From assembly GCA_021495925.1 (NCBI GenBank), contig JAKEKT010000003.1, positions 731,877-795,876 on the forward strand: DNA of 64,000 nt. The letters run 5' to 3'. The notes below the pieces were generated by a model. It was not told the DNA's origin. It searched no databases and saw only the letters and a program-made list of their open reading frames with translations. Each line of letters starts with the position of its first letter. Positions within the stretch are counted from its first letter, which is position 1. Below are positions 10,029 to 22,411 of the stretch, piece after piece. Origin of the DNA: Diplodia intermedia (lineage: Eukaryota > Ascomycota > Dothideomycetes > Botryosphaeriales > Botryosphaeriaceae). The position numbers were made by a program, and so were the translations under genes.

Positions 10029-12365
10029 ATGGCCGCAGAAAACTTACCTCCGCGTTCAAGCGCAAGTGCTCTCTGCGCCGAACGACCGCCCACGCCCAGC
10101 ACTGTTGCGACCGCCAATATGTCGCCCATAGCCATCGCCGATTCCAAGAAGCGCAAGCGCAAGAGCAGCAAAAAGGCCGCCGACGCTGAAGAAGCAGAAA
10201 CTACCGTCACCGAGGTCGCGCCCGCCCCCAAGAAGTCGTCGAAAAAATCCACCAAGAAGTCCGACAAGGCGGCGAAGAGGAAGCTTGCCGAAAGCGACGA
10301 GGAGAGCGATGTTCCCGTCGAAGATGCTGTTCCGGAGGAGAACGAGTCGGAGAACGACGACGATGCGGACGACAAGCCTCCCGCAGACGGTAGCGACAAC
10401 GAGGAGGGTGACGCAGAGCTAGACAATGCTGCTACCACAGCTTTCGAATCACAGCTGTCGCTACCTGCGGTAGACGGAGCGGAGCCGAAGAGGTTTGCGG
10501 ACCTGAACCTGTCGGATAAGACCCAAAAAGCGATAAAGGAAATGGGCTTCGACAACATGACCGAGATTCAAGCCAAGGGTATTCCGCCGCTCCTGGCTGG
10601 TAAGGATCTCCTTGGTGCGGTAAGTCATCTCTGCACTGTGCTGCGCAGAGCTTTGCTGACCTCGATATAGGCGAAAACCGGATCTGGCAAGGTATGCAAA
10701 ATGCCCAAGAGCTTAGCTCGACCCCAGAAGCTTACTATACCTAGACTCTGGCATTCCTCATTCCCGTTGTCGAGATGTTGCACAGCCTCCGCTTCAAGCC
10801 CCGCAACGGTACTGGAGCAATCGTCATTAGCCCTACCAGAGAGCTGGCACTGCAAATATTCGGCGTCGCGCGCGAGCTCATGGAGCACCACACACAGACT
10901 TTTGGCATAGGTTGGTCTCTGCCGTAAGGAATGGTTCGATAATGGTAGTCTGACTTTCTCCGATAGTTATGGGTGGGGCCAACCGTAAGGCCGAGCAGAT
11001 TAAGCTCGAAAAGGGCGTAAACCTTCTCATTGGTAAGTCGGCCCTCTTCTACCTCTGGTTTCGGACTCGCGGTTTCATCTTGAATTCTCGAATCTATCTT
11101 CCCCTTCCCAAATCATTTATGCTCAGAAGTTCATTAACTAACTCCATTCCAGCCACCCCGGGTAGACTACTCGACCACCTGCAAAACACCCCCGGTTTCG
11201 TCTTCAAGAATTTGCGTACACTTGTCCTGGATGAAGCCGATAGAATTTTGGAAACCGGATTCGAAGATGAAATGCGCCAGATCGTAAAGGTTCGTTTGCT
11301 CTTCTCGAGGCATCCCCAGGCATGCATGACGAGCTAAGGCTAACCTTTTTAATTAGATCCTTGGCAACCCTCAAACACGCCAAACCGGTAAGTCGAAAAT
11401 AATACATGCCGATCTCTTGCAATACTGATGTACTATAGCGCTGTTTTCGGCAACCCAAACCACGAAAGTCGAGGACCTTGCAAGAATCTCGCTCAAGCCT
11501 GGTCCCCTCTTCATCTCCGTGGACCATTACAAGGAGCATGCTACCGCGGACGGCTTGGACTTGGGCTTCGTCGTGTGCGACTCAGATCTCCGGTTCAGGT
11601 TGCTTTTCACGTTCCTGAAGAAGCACCAGAAGAAGAAGGTCATTGTTTTTACGAGCTCATGTGCATCCGGTAAGATTTCCTACCCTCACTCACGATCTAC
11701 CGTCATGCTAACCGTCTATAGTCGAATACCTTACGAGTCTGCTCAACTATATCGATCTGCCTGTACTGGGCCTTTCAGGAAAGATGAAGCAGCAGAAGCG
11801 GACCGCTACCTTCTTTGAGTTCGCCAACAGCCAAGCCGGCTGCCTGATCGCGACGGACGTGGCAGCTCGTGGTCTCGATATCCCCGCCGTGGACTGGGTC
11901 ATTCAGCTGGACCCCCCGGATGACGCACGGAGCTTCATTCACCGCGCCGGACGTACGGCGAGAGCCGGCAAGAGCGGACGTTGTCTCCTAGTCCTGAACC
12001 CGTCGGAAGTGGGCTTCATCAAGGTGCTCCGGGAAGCGAGGGTCGAGCTCACCGAGTTTGACTTCCCGGAGAAGAAGTTGCTCAACATCCAGAGCCAGCT
12101 CGAGAAGCTCATCTCAAGCAACTACTATCTCAACAAGTCTGCCAAGGAGGCGTTCCGTTCGTATCTCAACGCTTATGCCAGCCACAGTCTTCGCAGCATC
12201 TACTCCGTGGAAAAGCTGGACTTGAAGAAGGTGGCACGCAGTTTCGGATTCACTGCCCCTCCGCGGGTGGATATTCAGCTTGGCTCAAGCATGAGGGACA
12301 AGAAGCAAGAGGGCAGAAGGGGCTACGGCAGCCAGCCTCGCCAGGCGAAGAGATTCAAACACTAA
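10029..12365 (+). CDS. has1: DEAD-box ATP-dependent RNA helicase Has1
   Basis: Eight exons: 10029-10619, 10671-10691, 10745-10910, 10967-11032, 11153-11289, 11357-11387, 11439-11669, 11722-12365; 628 residues. Every junction restores a helicase motif: GA|AKTGSGK|TLAF (motif I), GI|VMGGANRK, NLLI|ATPGR (Ib), and RQT|ALFSAT (III). PTRELALQ, DEAD, IATDVAARGLDIP and HRAGRTARAGKSGR are intact. The N-terminal ~165 residues are Lys-rich then acidic. The core FFEF...YYLNKSAKEAFRSYLNAYASHSLR...VARSFGF is diagnostic for Has1, the nucleolar helicase needed for 60S (and 40S) pre-rRNA processing. Two in-frame ATGs exist (10029 and 10119). The second begins immediately before the Lys-rich tail and is a fair alternative. 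Confidence 0.95.
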
Positions 12366-15127
12366 GGCGCGCGTTCTCCCCAGCAAAGTCATGTAGAGAG
12401 AACTTTGGCTTGAATCAACGGTACGGAAAAAAGGGAGTAAGGAGTTTGGGTGCGTAGAAATATCTTTCTCTCCTTTAATGAGAGCCGCATGCTCTGGAGG
12501 ATGCCGAGGGCCTCGCGTTGGCTGTAGAAAATGCAGAAGACACTGGAATTATGTCGGCAGCACAAGTGTGCCTTGTGCCTCACTGAACACCTTTGGGACG
12601 AGTTGAAAATTCTGCCTGGCCGCGTATGTCATTCTATAAATTCTTCCAGAAGTCGACGCCCGGGCCATCGGTTCAATGTCAACGATGGTGGCTCAGCCGT
12701 TGCATTCTTTATGAGCCAATCTCGTGCGGGAGGCTGAGCCCGCGCCGACGAGCCCCTTCAATGGAGCTTGAAGATTGTTCACTCCGACATACGGACTTAG
12801 CGCGTGGCTAACCCTACCGCGGGTGGTAAAAGCCGTGATGAATGTTAGTAGTGCTGGGTAGCTTCGCCGCGAGGCCGATCCACCGGCGCCTAGCCCCCAG
12901 CCGAATCCGATACACAGCTAGCTTGTCTCGAGATAGTGTATCCGGATTCGAGACGTTACAGCCAAAAGCGTCTCACATATTTGCTCCCCGTAGTAACGGG
13001 TTTCGGGCGGCAGAAAAGGCCGAGAGCCCAGAGTTAATGGAAATGAAAAAGGGTCCGAGGCAGTTATACCAAACGTGCAGAGTTCGACCGGCGCGACGGC
13101 TGCCCCAGCATCCGCGACGGAACACCAGCGTGCGCTTCGACGAACCTTTATCCTCCCGCAAATAGGGTTTGGGCATGAGGCACAGCGAGCGGCAAACGCT
13201 CGCTTGTAGGGGAGCTGCATTGATGGCGAACTTTCTTCAGGTGCCAAGGCCACACGGATTTTGGGGTCAGCGTCTCATCTTCGTCGCTAGCCGCCGCGCG
13301 CAATGATTGGCGCGTTGGGAGCCAGGGAGCCAGGGAAAGCTGCAGCACCCCCGGGAGCCACATTTGCAATAAAGAGCCTCAATATTCACGTCGATTGGCT
13401 GCCGCGCGCCCGCCAGACCTGCACGATGGCGCCGGTGCGGCGCGGCGGCGCGCCAGTCGGATCCGACGAGGCAGGCGCCGCACACAAGAAAAGTCCAAGC
13501 CGGGCAGTGCTGGGCCAAGGACGGGTGCAGTTGCGAGGGAAAAGGCGTTCCTCCATCATCGCGAGCCCGCGGCGGGTGGGGTGGGTTATTGTGCCTGTGA
13601 TTTGCGTGGTACGCAATCAGACAAGGGCCGGCCCAACGACTCCGCCGATCAGCAGATGGGTCACGCCCGTGGGCTGGCGGGCCCGATGCGGTCGCGGCAG
13701 GATTGCTGGCGTCTGGCACCCAGGCGGAGAGGGGCAACCCCGGCGCAGGGCGATCGCTGCGGGATGATCAAGCAGCGATGATGATGATGTTGCTGCTGAG
13801 CTGGCTGCAGCGCGAATCGAACAGGCAGCCAGCTGGCGGGGGACAAAATTAGAAAGTGATGGTACGGCTGGGATGGCGGGTACAGGGCGTCTCGTAACTG
13901 CAGAGCGCAATCGGGGTGGCGACGGCGATGACGCACGGATGGGGGCCTTGGCCGCGGCCACGGTGGCCACCTGTGAGCGTGCGGCTCGCGTTGGCGCCGC
14001 ACGCCGGACGCGTTCTGCTGGCGGGCGTGCTGCTGGGAGACGCGCCCGGCGGCGGAACGAAGTACGGGTACGAGGAGGGGTCGCGAGGGACGAGGCTGCC
14101 GTGCTGCCGTCTTGTCCCCCTCGGCCCAGGGCGCATTGGGAGGGAATTGGGTGCGGAGAACCGGGCGGGGGCTGCCCCGTGCCTGCAGGGTGCGCAGGGC
14201 TGTGGCTATGTTGGTGCGCGCCGCTGGCCGCGGGCGCCGATGGCAATCTCTCGCGCAAGGAAGAGAGCGCTGGAACGCGCGCGCGCAGGGCCAGCGCCGC
14301 TCCTGTAACGGTCGGGCGGGCAGCTGCGACGGCGGCGAAGGGGCGAAGCGGCCATCCTCCAAACCCCACAAGAAGATCGCTGCGAAAGGCCGCTAGCGCC
14401 GCGTGTCGTGTACCAGCTGCGTTTAATTACGGTAATACGAAAAACCGCGCGCGGCAGAGCACGCCAGAGCAGGCCCCTGACTGCCTAGGGCGCACCCGTC
14501 GCTGGCGCATTCCTCACTCTTCCGCTGCCCGGAGTGTCAGACACGCCTGCTCAGCCCCAATACGTCCCGCCCGACGCCCTCAGGAGCGTCCCAGGCCGCG
14601 CACTCGCCAGACCCAGTCCGCTCATTCACCACCACCACGATTTCCTTTGCCCAGCGCTCGTCTCCTCCTCGTCTTCAACTCCCCAGCGCCGCGAGCGAGC
14701 AGCGTCACCTGCGCCAACCATTCCCTCCCACGGTCGTTACTCGCGCTAGGCCTGATCGAAAGCGTCACTTGCCTTGCCCAGCCGCCCTTTCTCCTTCCCG
14801 GTTTTGGCTGTCGGCCTTGTCATCGTCGCAGCAACACACACCTGCTTCGCGCATCATTCCACGCAAGCCGCCCGCCAACCGCTCCGCTGCCCTCCGCTGC
14901 CCAGCCACCGCTCGTTCAACCACCCGACACTCCACCTGCTCCCCGACCCCATCTCTCGCTCCCCCCCAAGCCACCCACGCCCGCCCGCATTCTCCGGATC
15001 GACCGCTGCTGGTTTGGCGCATCCGCTTTAATTGTACTCTCCCGAGTACTCGCTCCAGGAGGCGGCGCATCACCGCCTCTGCTCCCTCTCGACCACCCGC
15101 CTGCTCCCTCTCCCTGCTCTCCGCAAC
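12366..15127. other. Long GC-rich intergenic region upstream of the TRP/Flc gene
   Basis: No gene with family signature or codon structure was found in these 2.8 kb. Long open frames between 13.3 and 15.2 kb are Arg/Pro/Ala-rich, overlap on both strands and run into the start of the next gene, as chance frames do in GC-rich DNA. The last ~400 bp are C/T-rich and probably form a long 5' leader and promoter for the TRP/Flc gene. Confidence 0.5.
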
Positions 15128-17449
15128 ATGAGATCCTCGCTATTCGCCGGCGCGCTGTCAGCGCTGGCCGCGCTGCTGCCGACCGCTTCTGCAGAACGCC
15201 TCATTGAGTCCAAGTCGCTCAACCCGTGCATGGCCAACTCCAGCTTCTCTGCAACCCTCTTCAACGTCGTCTTCACCCCCGACAACGCCACCCTTTCGTT
15301 CAACATTGTCGGAGTCTCGGATATCTCTGGAAATGTCACCGCCGACCTGGAAGTCTTTGCCTATGGTTTCCGCGCGTTGCAAAAGACGTTGGATCCGTGT
15401 GACAGTGCCGATCTGAAGGGTCTCTGCCCCATGAACACTGGCCAGATCAACATCAAGTCGAACCTTCCCCTGGAGGCCGACGCCATCGAGAACGTTCCCA
15501 GTAAGTACTGCGCGGTTTTTCGGAGCTGTGTCACCCGTGCCAGCCGGCTGATGGAGTGCTGACATTTGCAGACATTGCCTACACTGTCCCCGATCTCGAC
15601 GGTAAGGTCCAGATTTACATCAACGACACTGACACCGGCCGCCCGCTTGCCTGCGTCGAGGCCGAGCTCTCCAACGGAAAGACCGTCTACCAGAAGGGTG
15701 TCGGATGGGTCACTGCTGTCATTGCCGGTTCCGGTCTCGCGGCCTCGGCCATCACGTCCGGACTTGGACACTCCAACACTGCCGCTCACGTCGCTTCCAA
15801 CGCGCTCTCGCTTTTCGGCTATTTCCAGGCCCAAGCTTACATCGGCATGACTGCTGTGGAGCTTCCCCCTATTGTCGCATCGTGGACGCAGAACTTCCAA
15901 TGGAGCATGGGTATCATCCACGTTCGCTTCCTGCAAGAGATGGCAACCTGGTATCAGCGCGCGACTGGCGGAACCCCGTCGACTGTGCTTTCTAGTCTGG
16001 CAACTACTTCCGTCGACGTGCAGAAGCGGTCGCTCGATGTTGCCAAGAGGTTTGCCAAGCGCGCTTTGATCGGGAGAAGCAACAATGAGGTCAACCAGGC
16101 CGAGACGACCAGTACTGTCACTGTCCATGGTATTGAGAGGGTTGGTTTCCGCGCCAACATCGAGCTCACCAACATCTTCCTTACTGGATACGCGTTCTTC
16201 ATCATCTTCGTCATTGTCGTCGTCCTGGGCGTCGCCATCTTCAAGGGATTCCTTGAACTTCTGGCCAAGAATGGAAAGATGTCTGGCACGAAGTTCCAGG
16301 AGTTCAGGAATGGTTGGTTGACCGTCCTGAAGGGCATTCTCTTCCGCATCGTAAGTGTGATCCGTTTCGGCGCCTTTGCTGCACCGCTCGCTAACGTCGT
16401 AATAGGTCTTGATCGGTTTCCCGCAAATGGTTGTGCTCTGCTTCTGGGAGCTTACAGTCAAGGACTCGGCTGCGGAAATTGTTCTCGCCATCTTCACGAT
16501 CGTTACGATGGTTTGCATTCTCGGATGGGCCTCTTCTAAGGTCATTCGCATTGCGCAAAGATCCATCTCGATGCACAAGAACCCGGCTTACATCCTGTAC
16601 TCGGACCCGGTCTCGCTGAACAAGTGGGGCTTCCTCTACGTCCAGTTCAAGGCTACTGCCTACTACTTCATCGTGCCCGTCCTGTCTTTCACTCTGGTCA
16701 AGGGCATGTTCATTGCCCTGGGACAGGGAAGCGGAACTACTCAGGCGATTGCACTGGTTCTCCTCGAGGCTGGCATGCTCATTGCCGTCAGCATTCTGCG
16801 CCCGTACATGGACAAGAAGACGAACGCGTTCAACATTGCCATCTCGGCCCTCAACTTCCTCAGTGCTATTTTCCTCCTGGTTTTCACGGGCATTTTCAAC
16901 CAGCCGGTAAGCATGATCTAATTTCGCCCCGAAGGACAGTGCGCTAATACTTAATAGGGACTTGTTACTGGTGTTATGGGCGTCATCTTTTTCGTTTACA
17001 ACGCCGTGTTCGCACTCGTCCTCCTCATCATGGTCCTTGCGTCGTCGTATTTCGCACTTACCTCCAAGAACCCCGACACCCGGTACCAGCCCATGCGCGA
17101 CGACAGGGGCTCGTTCATCAAGTCTCAAACGCAACTGACGACGGAGCTTGATGCCTTGGGAGCGACTGCCCGTGGCGAGGGGAAGACGGGGCCGTACAAG
17201 CGTACCAACATCGACGATGATGAGGAGTCGTTTTCGTCGGGCTCGCAGCAGCCGAAGGGTGCCGAGGCGGGTTACTATGGTGCTCCGCGCAGCCCCGTGG
17301 ACCCATCGGTACCCATGTTCCCGGCCAACGGAGACAACAGGACCGGCCCGCCGCCGTCGTACGCATCACCGAACGGCCCGGGCGGCGATAGGTTCAGAGC
17401 ACAGAACAACGCCAGCCCGTGGCAGAGAGGTGCCGGCTACGACCACTGA
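15128..17449 (+). CDS. TRP-like/Flc-type membrane protein with ML-like lumenal domain
   Basis: Four exons, 15128-15500, 15572-16350, 16406-16906 and 16958-17449, give 714 residues. A signal peptide (MRSSLFAGALSALAALLPTASA) is followed by an ML-like lumenal domain with paired cysteines (NPCMANSS, LDPCDSADLKGLCPMN). About nine to ten membrane segments follow (from AVIAGSGLAASAITSGL to AVFALVLLIMVLASSYFAL). A hydrophilic, Ser/Pro-rich cytosolic tail of ~130 residues ends at GYDH. This architecture is that of fungal Flc1-3/Pkd2-like proteins, which are ER or plasma-membrane proteins linked to FAD transport, calcium homeostasis and cell-wall integrity. I cannot tell which subfamily member it is. 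Confidence 0.9.
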
Positions 17450-19508
17450 ACTGAAGATCAAATCATCGACTCGTACAGCCGGCAGCGGGGAGTTTCTGGG
17501 GGGCATGAGAAAGAGCCCACCCTTTAATCGCGAGCCGCGCTGACGAGTATGATGATGGATGACGATAATTCAAGCGTGGAGGTTTCTTTTAACGGATTGC
17601 TTTTCCAGTTTTGTATAAACGCGATATCACCACGCATCTAGGCGGTGTTTCTTCCTTTTGAGTTTCGTTTGCTTTGTGTGTCACTGCCTCTCAGTTTCCT
17701 TGGTTGTCGTTTTCTTTCAAAACAGGGCCACCGCGTACGCGCGAGTGGCGGCCTTTTCGCTTTCTTCGTTTTCACTACTCCTGGAATACCCAGCCCAGGA
17801 TCCCGTTCTCGTTGCTGCATGCACATGGGCCTTGCGCATAACCTCTACTACGATCAAATACCTTTTCCACCTCTCTTCTACTCTTGCCCGAACGGGCACT
17901 GGCACGAGTCTACTTGGGTTCTTAGGGCATTCTACAAGCCGCCATCCTCTTGGGAGGCGACCAGCTAGGGGGGCTTTCTTCATGGCAGGGTAAACCGGCG
18001 CTTTGTATTGGATAAAACACAAAGCACTAGGCTCAAAGTCGGCTCAATATCAAATACCGAAAATAATACAAAGCCTTCTCCCGTCCAGCTGGCTGGTTCT
18101 GGCCGTGACGATCAACACGCAGCTTATCGGCAAGGCGATGGCGTGCAAGGAGGGTGATAGTGATGGCACTAGCTGTACCTGCATGCGGCGGGCGCGCCAG
18201 TGGTGTGGTTGGGGACGGGGCGGAGAGTGGAGAGCTGAAGGGGGCGGGCTTTTGCCGGGCCCATGCCAATCACAGCCCGGTGCGGCTGGCACGATAGCCA
18301 GCTGTGGACCTGTCAAATGGGGACTTGCCGAAATGGGGGCACCGCGTGCCAAGAAAGTCACGATAGACGTCATTAAAGCCTTTTCTCTTCAAATCTCCGC
18401 GACTCGGTCGGGACGACGGCTCCAGGTGCCGGCCATCGCGGCGGACCGCTGCATCTCGAATCTCACCCTCCCGTGGGCGACAGCACGCGCGTCATCGGTG
18501 CGGGGCGGGTGCTGAGACGATGGCAGGCAGACGGCTACGTGGTTGCGTGTGCGTGTAGCAGGCAGGGCGAGCCGGTGCGACGCCAACCAATGGCGGCGGG
18601 CACGCGGTCCGCGACTGGCGCGCAGCAGACGTGGAGCAAGGGCTCGCCGAAACGACGACAGCGGCGGCACGTGTGGGCTGCGCTGGCCCTGCGCGGCCGT
18701 GGATCTTCGCGCGCAAGGCCTTTGGCATCATTCATTCCTCTGGGCGAATTTGGACTGCGGCCGATCCCAGAGATAAGTAGGCTGCGGCTTTGGAAGGCGC
18801 CGCCCCGCCACCTGCCGGTTTATCTGGCGTATCTCGCCCCGATATTTCCGGGAGCAGAGAGACTCCGTCGCCCTTCTTCTCTTCCTCTCTCCCCCGGGTC
18901 CGGACGGCAGGCAGCGTTGGTTCTGCTCCAATGTCGTCTGACGTGTGAACCGCTGCCGCTGCCCCTACTGCGTCGTTCCGTCATGGCGGCCGCCGCTATA
19001 TAGTTTAGCTGCACGACCACCGCCGCACGGCGCTTGGAGGACTGCGGAGAACCGCAAGGTCGAAGGTCGGTAATCCGCACATTTCCCCGGCATTTTTGCG
19101 CGACGCTCAAAATTTTCTTCTCAACTGACACGGCGGGGTCTGACAAAAGTGACTGGGTAAATTTAGCTTCTGCCCGCATTCCGCCCGCTGCAAAGGGAGC
19201 CCCTTCTTCTGCGGACTCGCCCAAGACCTTCCCGCGAAACGCGCACAATACCGGTACCACCTGTCTCCTGGATCTGGAACAGTTACATCTGGACGAGCAC
19301 GCCTGCCGAAATCATCATGGATCTGGACGCTTTCGATTGCTGCCACAAACATAGCCTGTGACCTCCCTGCACGCTTCGAGACTGATCCTCCCGTGTCCCC
19401 TGCGCGAACCACCTGCTGCGTTGTCACCCATTGCTACCACCCTGGACGCCGTTCAGGAACCATCAAACCTGCTTTTGGAGCGCTTGAGGATCTTCGCCGA
19501 CACCGAAA
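17450..19508. other. Intergenic region upstream of the kinase gene
   Basis: Two kilobases without a supportable gene; short overlapping frames have no family features. The right half (about 18.9-19.5 kb) probably contains the kinase promoter and leader, including a TATA-like TATATAG at 18997-19003. Confidence 0.5.
18997..19003 (+). promoter_or_regulatory. TATA-like element upstream of the kinase gene
   Basis: TATATAG lies ~500 bp upstream of the kinase ATG, which would imply a leader of a few hundred bases. The assignment rests on motif and orientation only. Confidence 0.35.
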
Positions 19509-21230
19509 ATGGCGCTCTCCAATGGTCCCGGCGACTCCACCATAACTCCGCCGGCCACGCCCACAAGCCCCCGCTTCACCACTCTGCCAATCCGGAGCCA
19601 ACACACCGCACCATGCGTTAGCACTCGAAAACACAGCTTACCCGCACTATCACCGGCCATAAATACCTCCATGGCCATTGCTAACAACACGTCGCCCTGC
19701 GCGCTTAATCACAACATGTCCCCTCCTCCATCATTCCTATACACCTCTCCAGATGGAGTGTGGGAGAACTCGACCCCCTACAAAATCATGCACGAGGCGC
19801 CCATTGGCACCGGGCTCTGGAGCTCCGTCTATCTCGCCACCCCGACCACCACGGCCGGAGGAAGGCAGTCACCAACAACCAACGCACAGCAATACACATC
19901 AAAACTAACACCAGAGACGCCTCCGCCAACGCCCATCAGGCGCCGCGGCCAGTCGAACTCGGTCTCGTCGACGGATTCGTACATGACGCAATTCTCCAGC
20001 AGCACCGCTGCCTCATACCCCACCACTCAACCAACACCCATCAACAGCGGCAACGACCATCCTACTTCTCCTTCTGCCGCACCTTCGGCAATCTGGGCAA
20101 TCAAGGCGCCCGCGGACCGCACCGCCTTCAGCGTCATCCGCTCCGAGGCGCGCATGCTCACACACATCCTCGCCTCAACCACCACCTCATCACCCACAGA
20201 CTTCATGGTTCCCTTCCTCGGCCTCGACCCTCGAAGCGGCGGCCTTCTGATGCAAGCGCTGCCACTCACCCTGGACGACCTGATCCGCGGAGACCTGGCG
20301 TCATCTTTCAGCAACGACGAAAAGGGGGAGACGGCCCGCGCAAGGGTTGTTGCTGGACTTTTCCCGCGGCTGGCGGGGAGGCTGCTGGCGGGCTTGCAAT
20401 GGCTACACGAGGAGGCGGGCGTGGTGCACGCGGATGTGAAGCCGTCGAATATTCTGTTGCGGCCGAAGGGGGAGGGTAGGGCGGAGGCGATGATCAGACG
20501 GAGGTTGCTGCCGCGTAGGGGGGACGAGGGTGAAATGATGGTGAAGGGGGAGGCGTTGGGGAGGCCGTCGTTGGTGGTGCGGCGCCGCGGCAGTGGCGGC
20601 AGCGAGGAGGAGGGAGGAGAAGGGGGTGGAGACGTCGACGAGGACGAGGAAGACGTCCGCATCATCGACTTCGAACCGCTCTACACCGACTTCAGCGCCG
20701 CCATTCCCATCCACCCGGTTCCCTCGCCATCATCGAACCCGACTACCACCACCACCCCCAGCATCTTCTCCCCGCCCTCGTCGCCCACCACCACCACGAC
20801 AACAATCGCAACCGCCCCTCCTCCCCACCTCGCCGGCGGCACGTGGGACTTCCTCGCCCCCGAACTCTGCCGCCTGCACCCGGCACCGCAACCGCCGTCG
20901 CCGGCCTCGGACGTCTACGCGCTCGGGGTCTCGCTCGTCTGCGTCGTCCTCGGCGAGAGCCCGTTCGAGGCGCTGGCGGGCGGCAACGCGTTCAGGAAGA
21001 GGGAGATGGTCAAGTGCGGGGATGCGGTGGGGTTCGCGCGGGAGGTGCTGCCGAGGGGACGGTTTGGGCGGGTGAAGAGGGTCGTGGCGGGGGGGATGTG
21101 GAGGGCGAAGGGGAATGGCGAAGCGTGGGATTGGGAGAGGTGGTTGAGGAGGGGGTTGATGAAGAGGGTGGAGATGAGGGCGGGGGCGGGAGAGTGGAGG
21201 GAGGAGGTTGAGGGGTTGGTTCGGGGGTGA
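19509..21230 (+). CDS. Atypical Ser/Thr protein kinase with large loop insertions
   Basis: Single exon, 573 residues. Kinase features in order: Gly-loop IGTGLWSSVYLA (99-110); a ~85-residue Ser/Thr/Pro-rich insertion; IWAIKA with the ATP lysine Lys199; RSEARML with a candidate alpha-C Glu; VVHADVKPSNILL (HAD in place of HRD; Asp309, Lys311 and Asn314 kept); an ~80-residue insertion rich in Arg, Gly and acidic residues; TDFSAA at 393-398, which replaces the DFG motif; a second Ser/Thr/Pro insertion; GTWDFLAPEL (APE at 450-452); and SDVYALGVSLVCVVLGESPF. The catalytic residues remain, so activity is plausible. I do not recognise the subfamily. G-rich, GGAGG-heavy codon use in the last 400 bp is unlike the first half. 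Confidence 0.82.
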   Translation: MALSNGPGDSTITPPATPTSPRFTTLPIRSQHTAPCVSTRKHSLPALSPAINTSMAIANNTSPCALNHNMSPPPSFLYTSPDGVWENSTPYKIMHEAPIGTGLWSSVYLATPTTTAGGRQSPTTNAQQYTSKLTPETPPPTPIRRRGQSNSVSSTDSYMTQFSSSTAASYPTTQPTPINSGNDHPTSPSAAPSAIWAIKAPADRTAFSVIRSEARMLTHILASTTTSSPTDFMVPFLGLDPRSGGLLMQALPLTLDDLIRGDLASSFSNDEKGETARARVVAGLFPRLAGRLLAGLQWLHEEAGVVHADVKPSNILLRPKGEGRAEAMIRRRLLPRRGDEGEMMVKGEALGRPSLVVRRRGSGGSEEEGGEGGGDVDEDEEDVRIIDFEPLYTDFSAAIPIHPVPSPSSNPTTTTTPSIFSPPSSPTTTTTTIATAPPPHLAGGTWDFLAPELCRLHPAPQPPSPASDVYALGVSLVCVVLGESPFEALAGGNAFRKREMVKCGDAVGFAREVLPRGRFGRVKRVVAGGMWRAKGNGEAWDWERWLRRGLMKRVEMRAGAGEWREEVEGLVRG

Positions 21231-22411
21231 TGATGGTGATGACGATGAAGAGGAGGAGAATTGGTGATTTTGGAATGTTGGGTTTGGTGTTGCTTTATTC
21301 TTGTTTCTCCCATTTCTATTTTTACCCTGCGTCTGCGGGAATTTGGCTGTGGGGATTCCTGGAAGAGCGGGGATCCTTTGGCAATGGGGCGGGGTCTGGA
21401 AATTGGACATGGTTGGGATAGAAAGGAGATACCCCCGGTTTCGTTCGATTCTGATAATGATATAGAAGGAGAGATGGCCATTGTTTTGAACGCTAGAGTA
21501 CCTTGTAATGAAGTCGATAGACGAGATGGGTCGGGCGCATCGTTTCCCGGAATAGCCAGCAATCGACGGTTGACCGCAGCGCTGGGAGAGGGACATGATG
21601 CATGATGCGTCTTGGTGGGGCGTCGGAGGGCTGACGGCATTCTGCAGGTACACTTCTACATGGAGAGCGCAACATGCACGACCTCAGCCGTGTCGCAGGC
21701 CGCACGCAAGCATCAACGGCGAGTGGTGAGTCAATCAGGGTGCTCGGTTGACAGCTGGGGAGGCGCCGCAGTCGGCTTAGCGCATCGACGGGGATCCGGA
21801 TAGCCGAGGTGTTAGTTTCCGCTGGAGCGCTGCGAGCATGGCGACGCAACTTCTCCAGCCCCGCGAGCAGCACCACACGCAGCTGTCCGAGGGGCGCGCG
21901 GCGGCAGGGCGCAGCATCCGCGACGGCGCTGGCACGCGCCGCAGAGCCCGGGCGCACCGCGAGCCTTTTAGAGAAGGCCGGGGCGGCTCTTTCACATGTC
22001 TGGGGCAGCGGAGCACGCCCGCGCAACGTCATGCTTCGTTCCCCCAGACCGCACCCTCCACATGCTTGCAAGGATCAACCGCCGCCCAGGCCTCGGGCCA
22101 AAGGCGCCGCACCACGCACTGCTCCATCGAGCGCGCTCCCCCAGAAGTCGCCTCGGTCCAATGGTTCGCTACTCTGTTTGGACCCGCCCAAGCTGCTCGG
22201 TCCTCTCACCCGACCCTACCCGAAGCAGCTCATGGCTCGGCCTCCTCTGCGCAGGCCAAAGCCTCCAAGAGCTTTATATGACACCTTAGCCCCCCGCCCT
22301 CGTCTTGCCGTGAAGTCATACCTGTCGTGTGCCACAGTCCTCCCTCCCTCCAAGCCTCCATTCCCTCCCATCTCCACCATCCAACTAGAACGACTTGACG
22401 CCTGATTCACC
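21231..22411. promoter_or_regulatory. Upstream region of isocitrate lyase
   Basis: A 1.2 kb stretch without a supportable gene. A frame at 21809-22405 is open but runs through the TATA element and has no recognisable product. The proximal part is C/T-rich up to the ATG. Confidence 0.5.
22273..22279 (+). promoter_or_regulatory. TATA box of the isocitrate lyase gene
   Basis: TTTATAT lies ~135 bp upstream of the start codon and is followed by a pyrimidine-rich leader. The position and strand fit a core promoter. Confidence 0.5.

Noticed and set aside
13873..15207. 444-codon plus-strand open frame upstream of and overlapping the Flc/TRP start
   Set aside because: Arg/Ala/Pro-rich without domain features, overlaps other long frames on both strands, and runs through the leader and signal peptide of a real gene. 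It fits a chance frame in GC-rich DNA.
21809..22405. 198-codon frame directly upstream of isocitrate lyase
   Set aside because: It reads through the TATA element and leader of icl1 and has no conserved motif.
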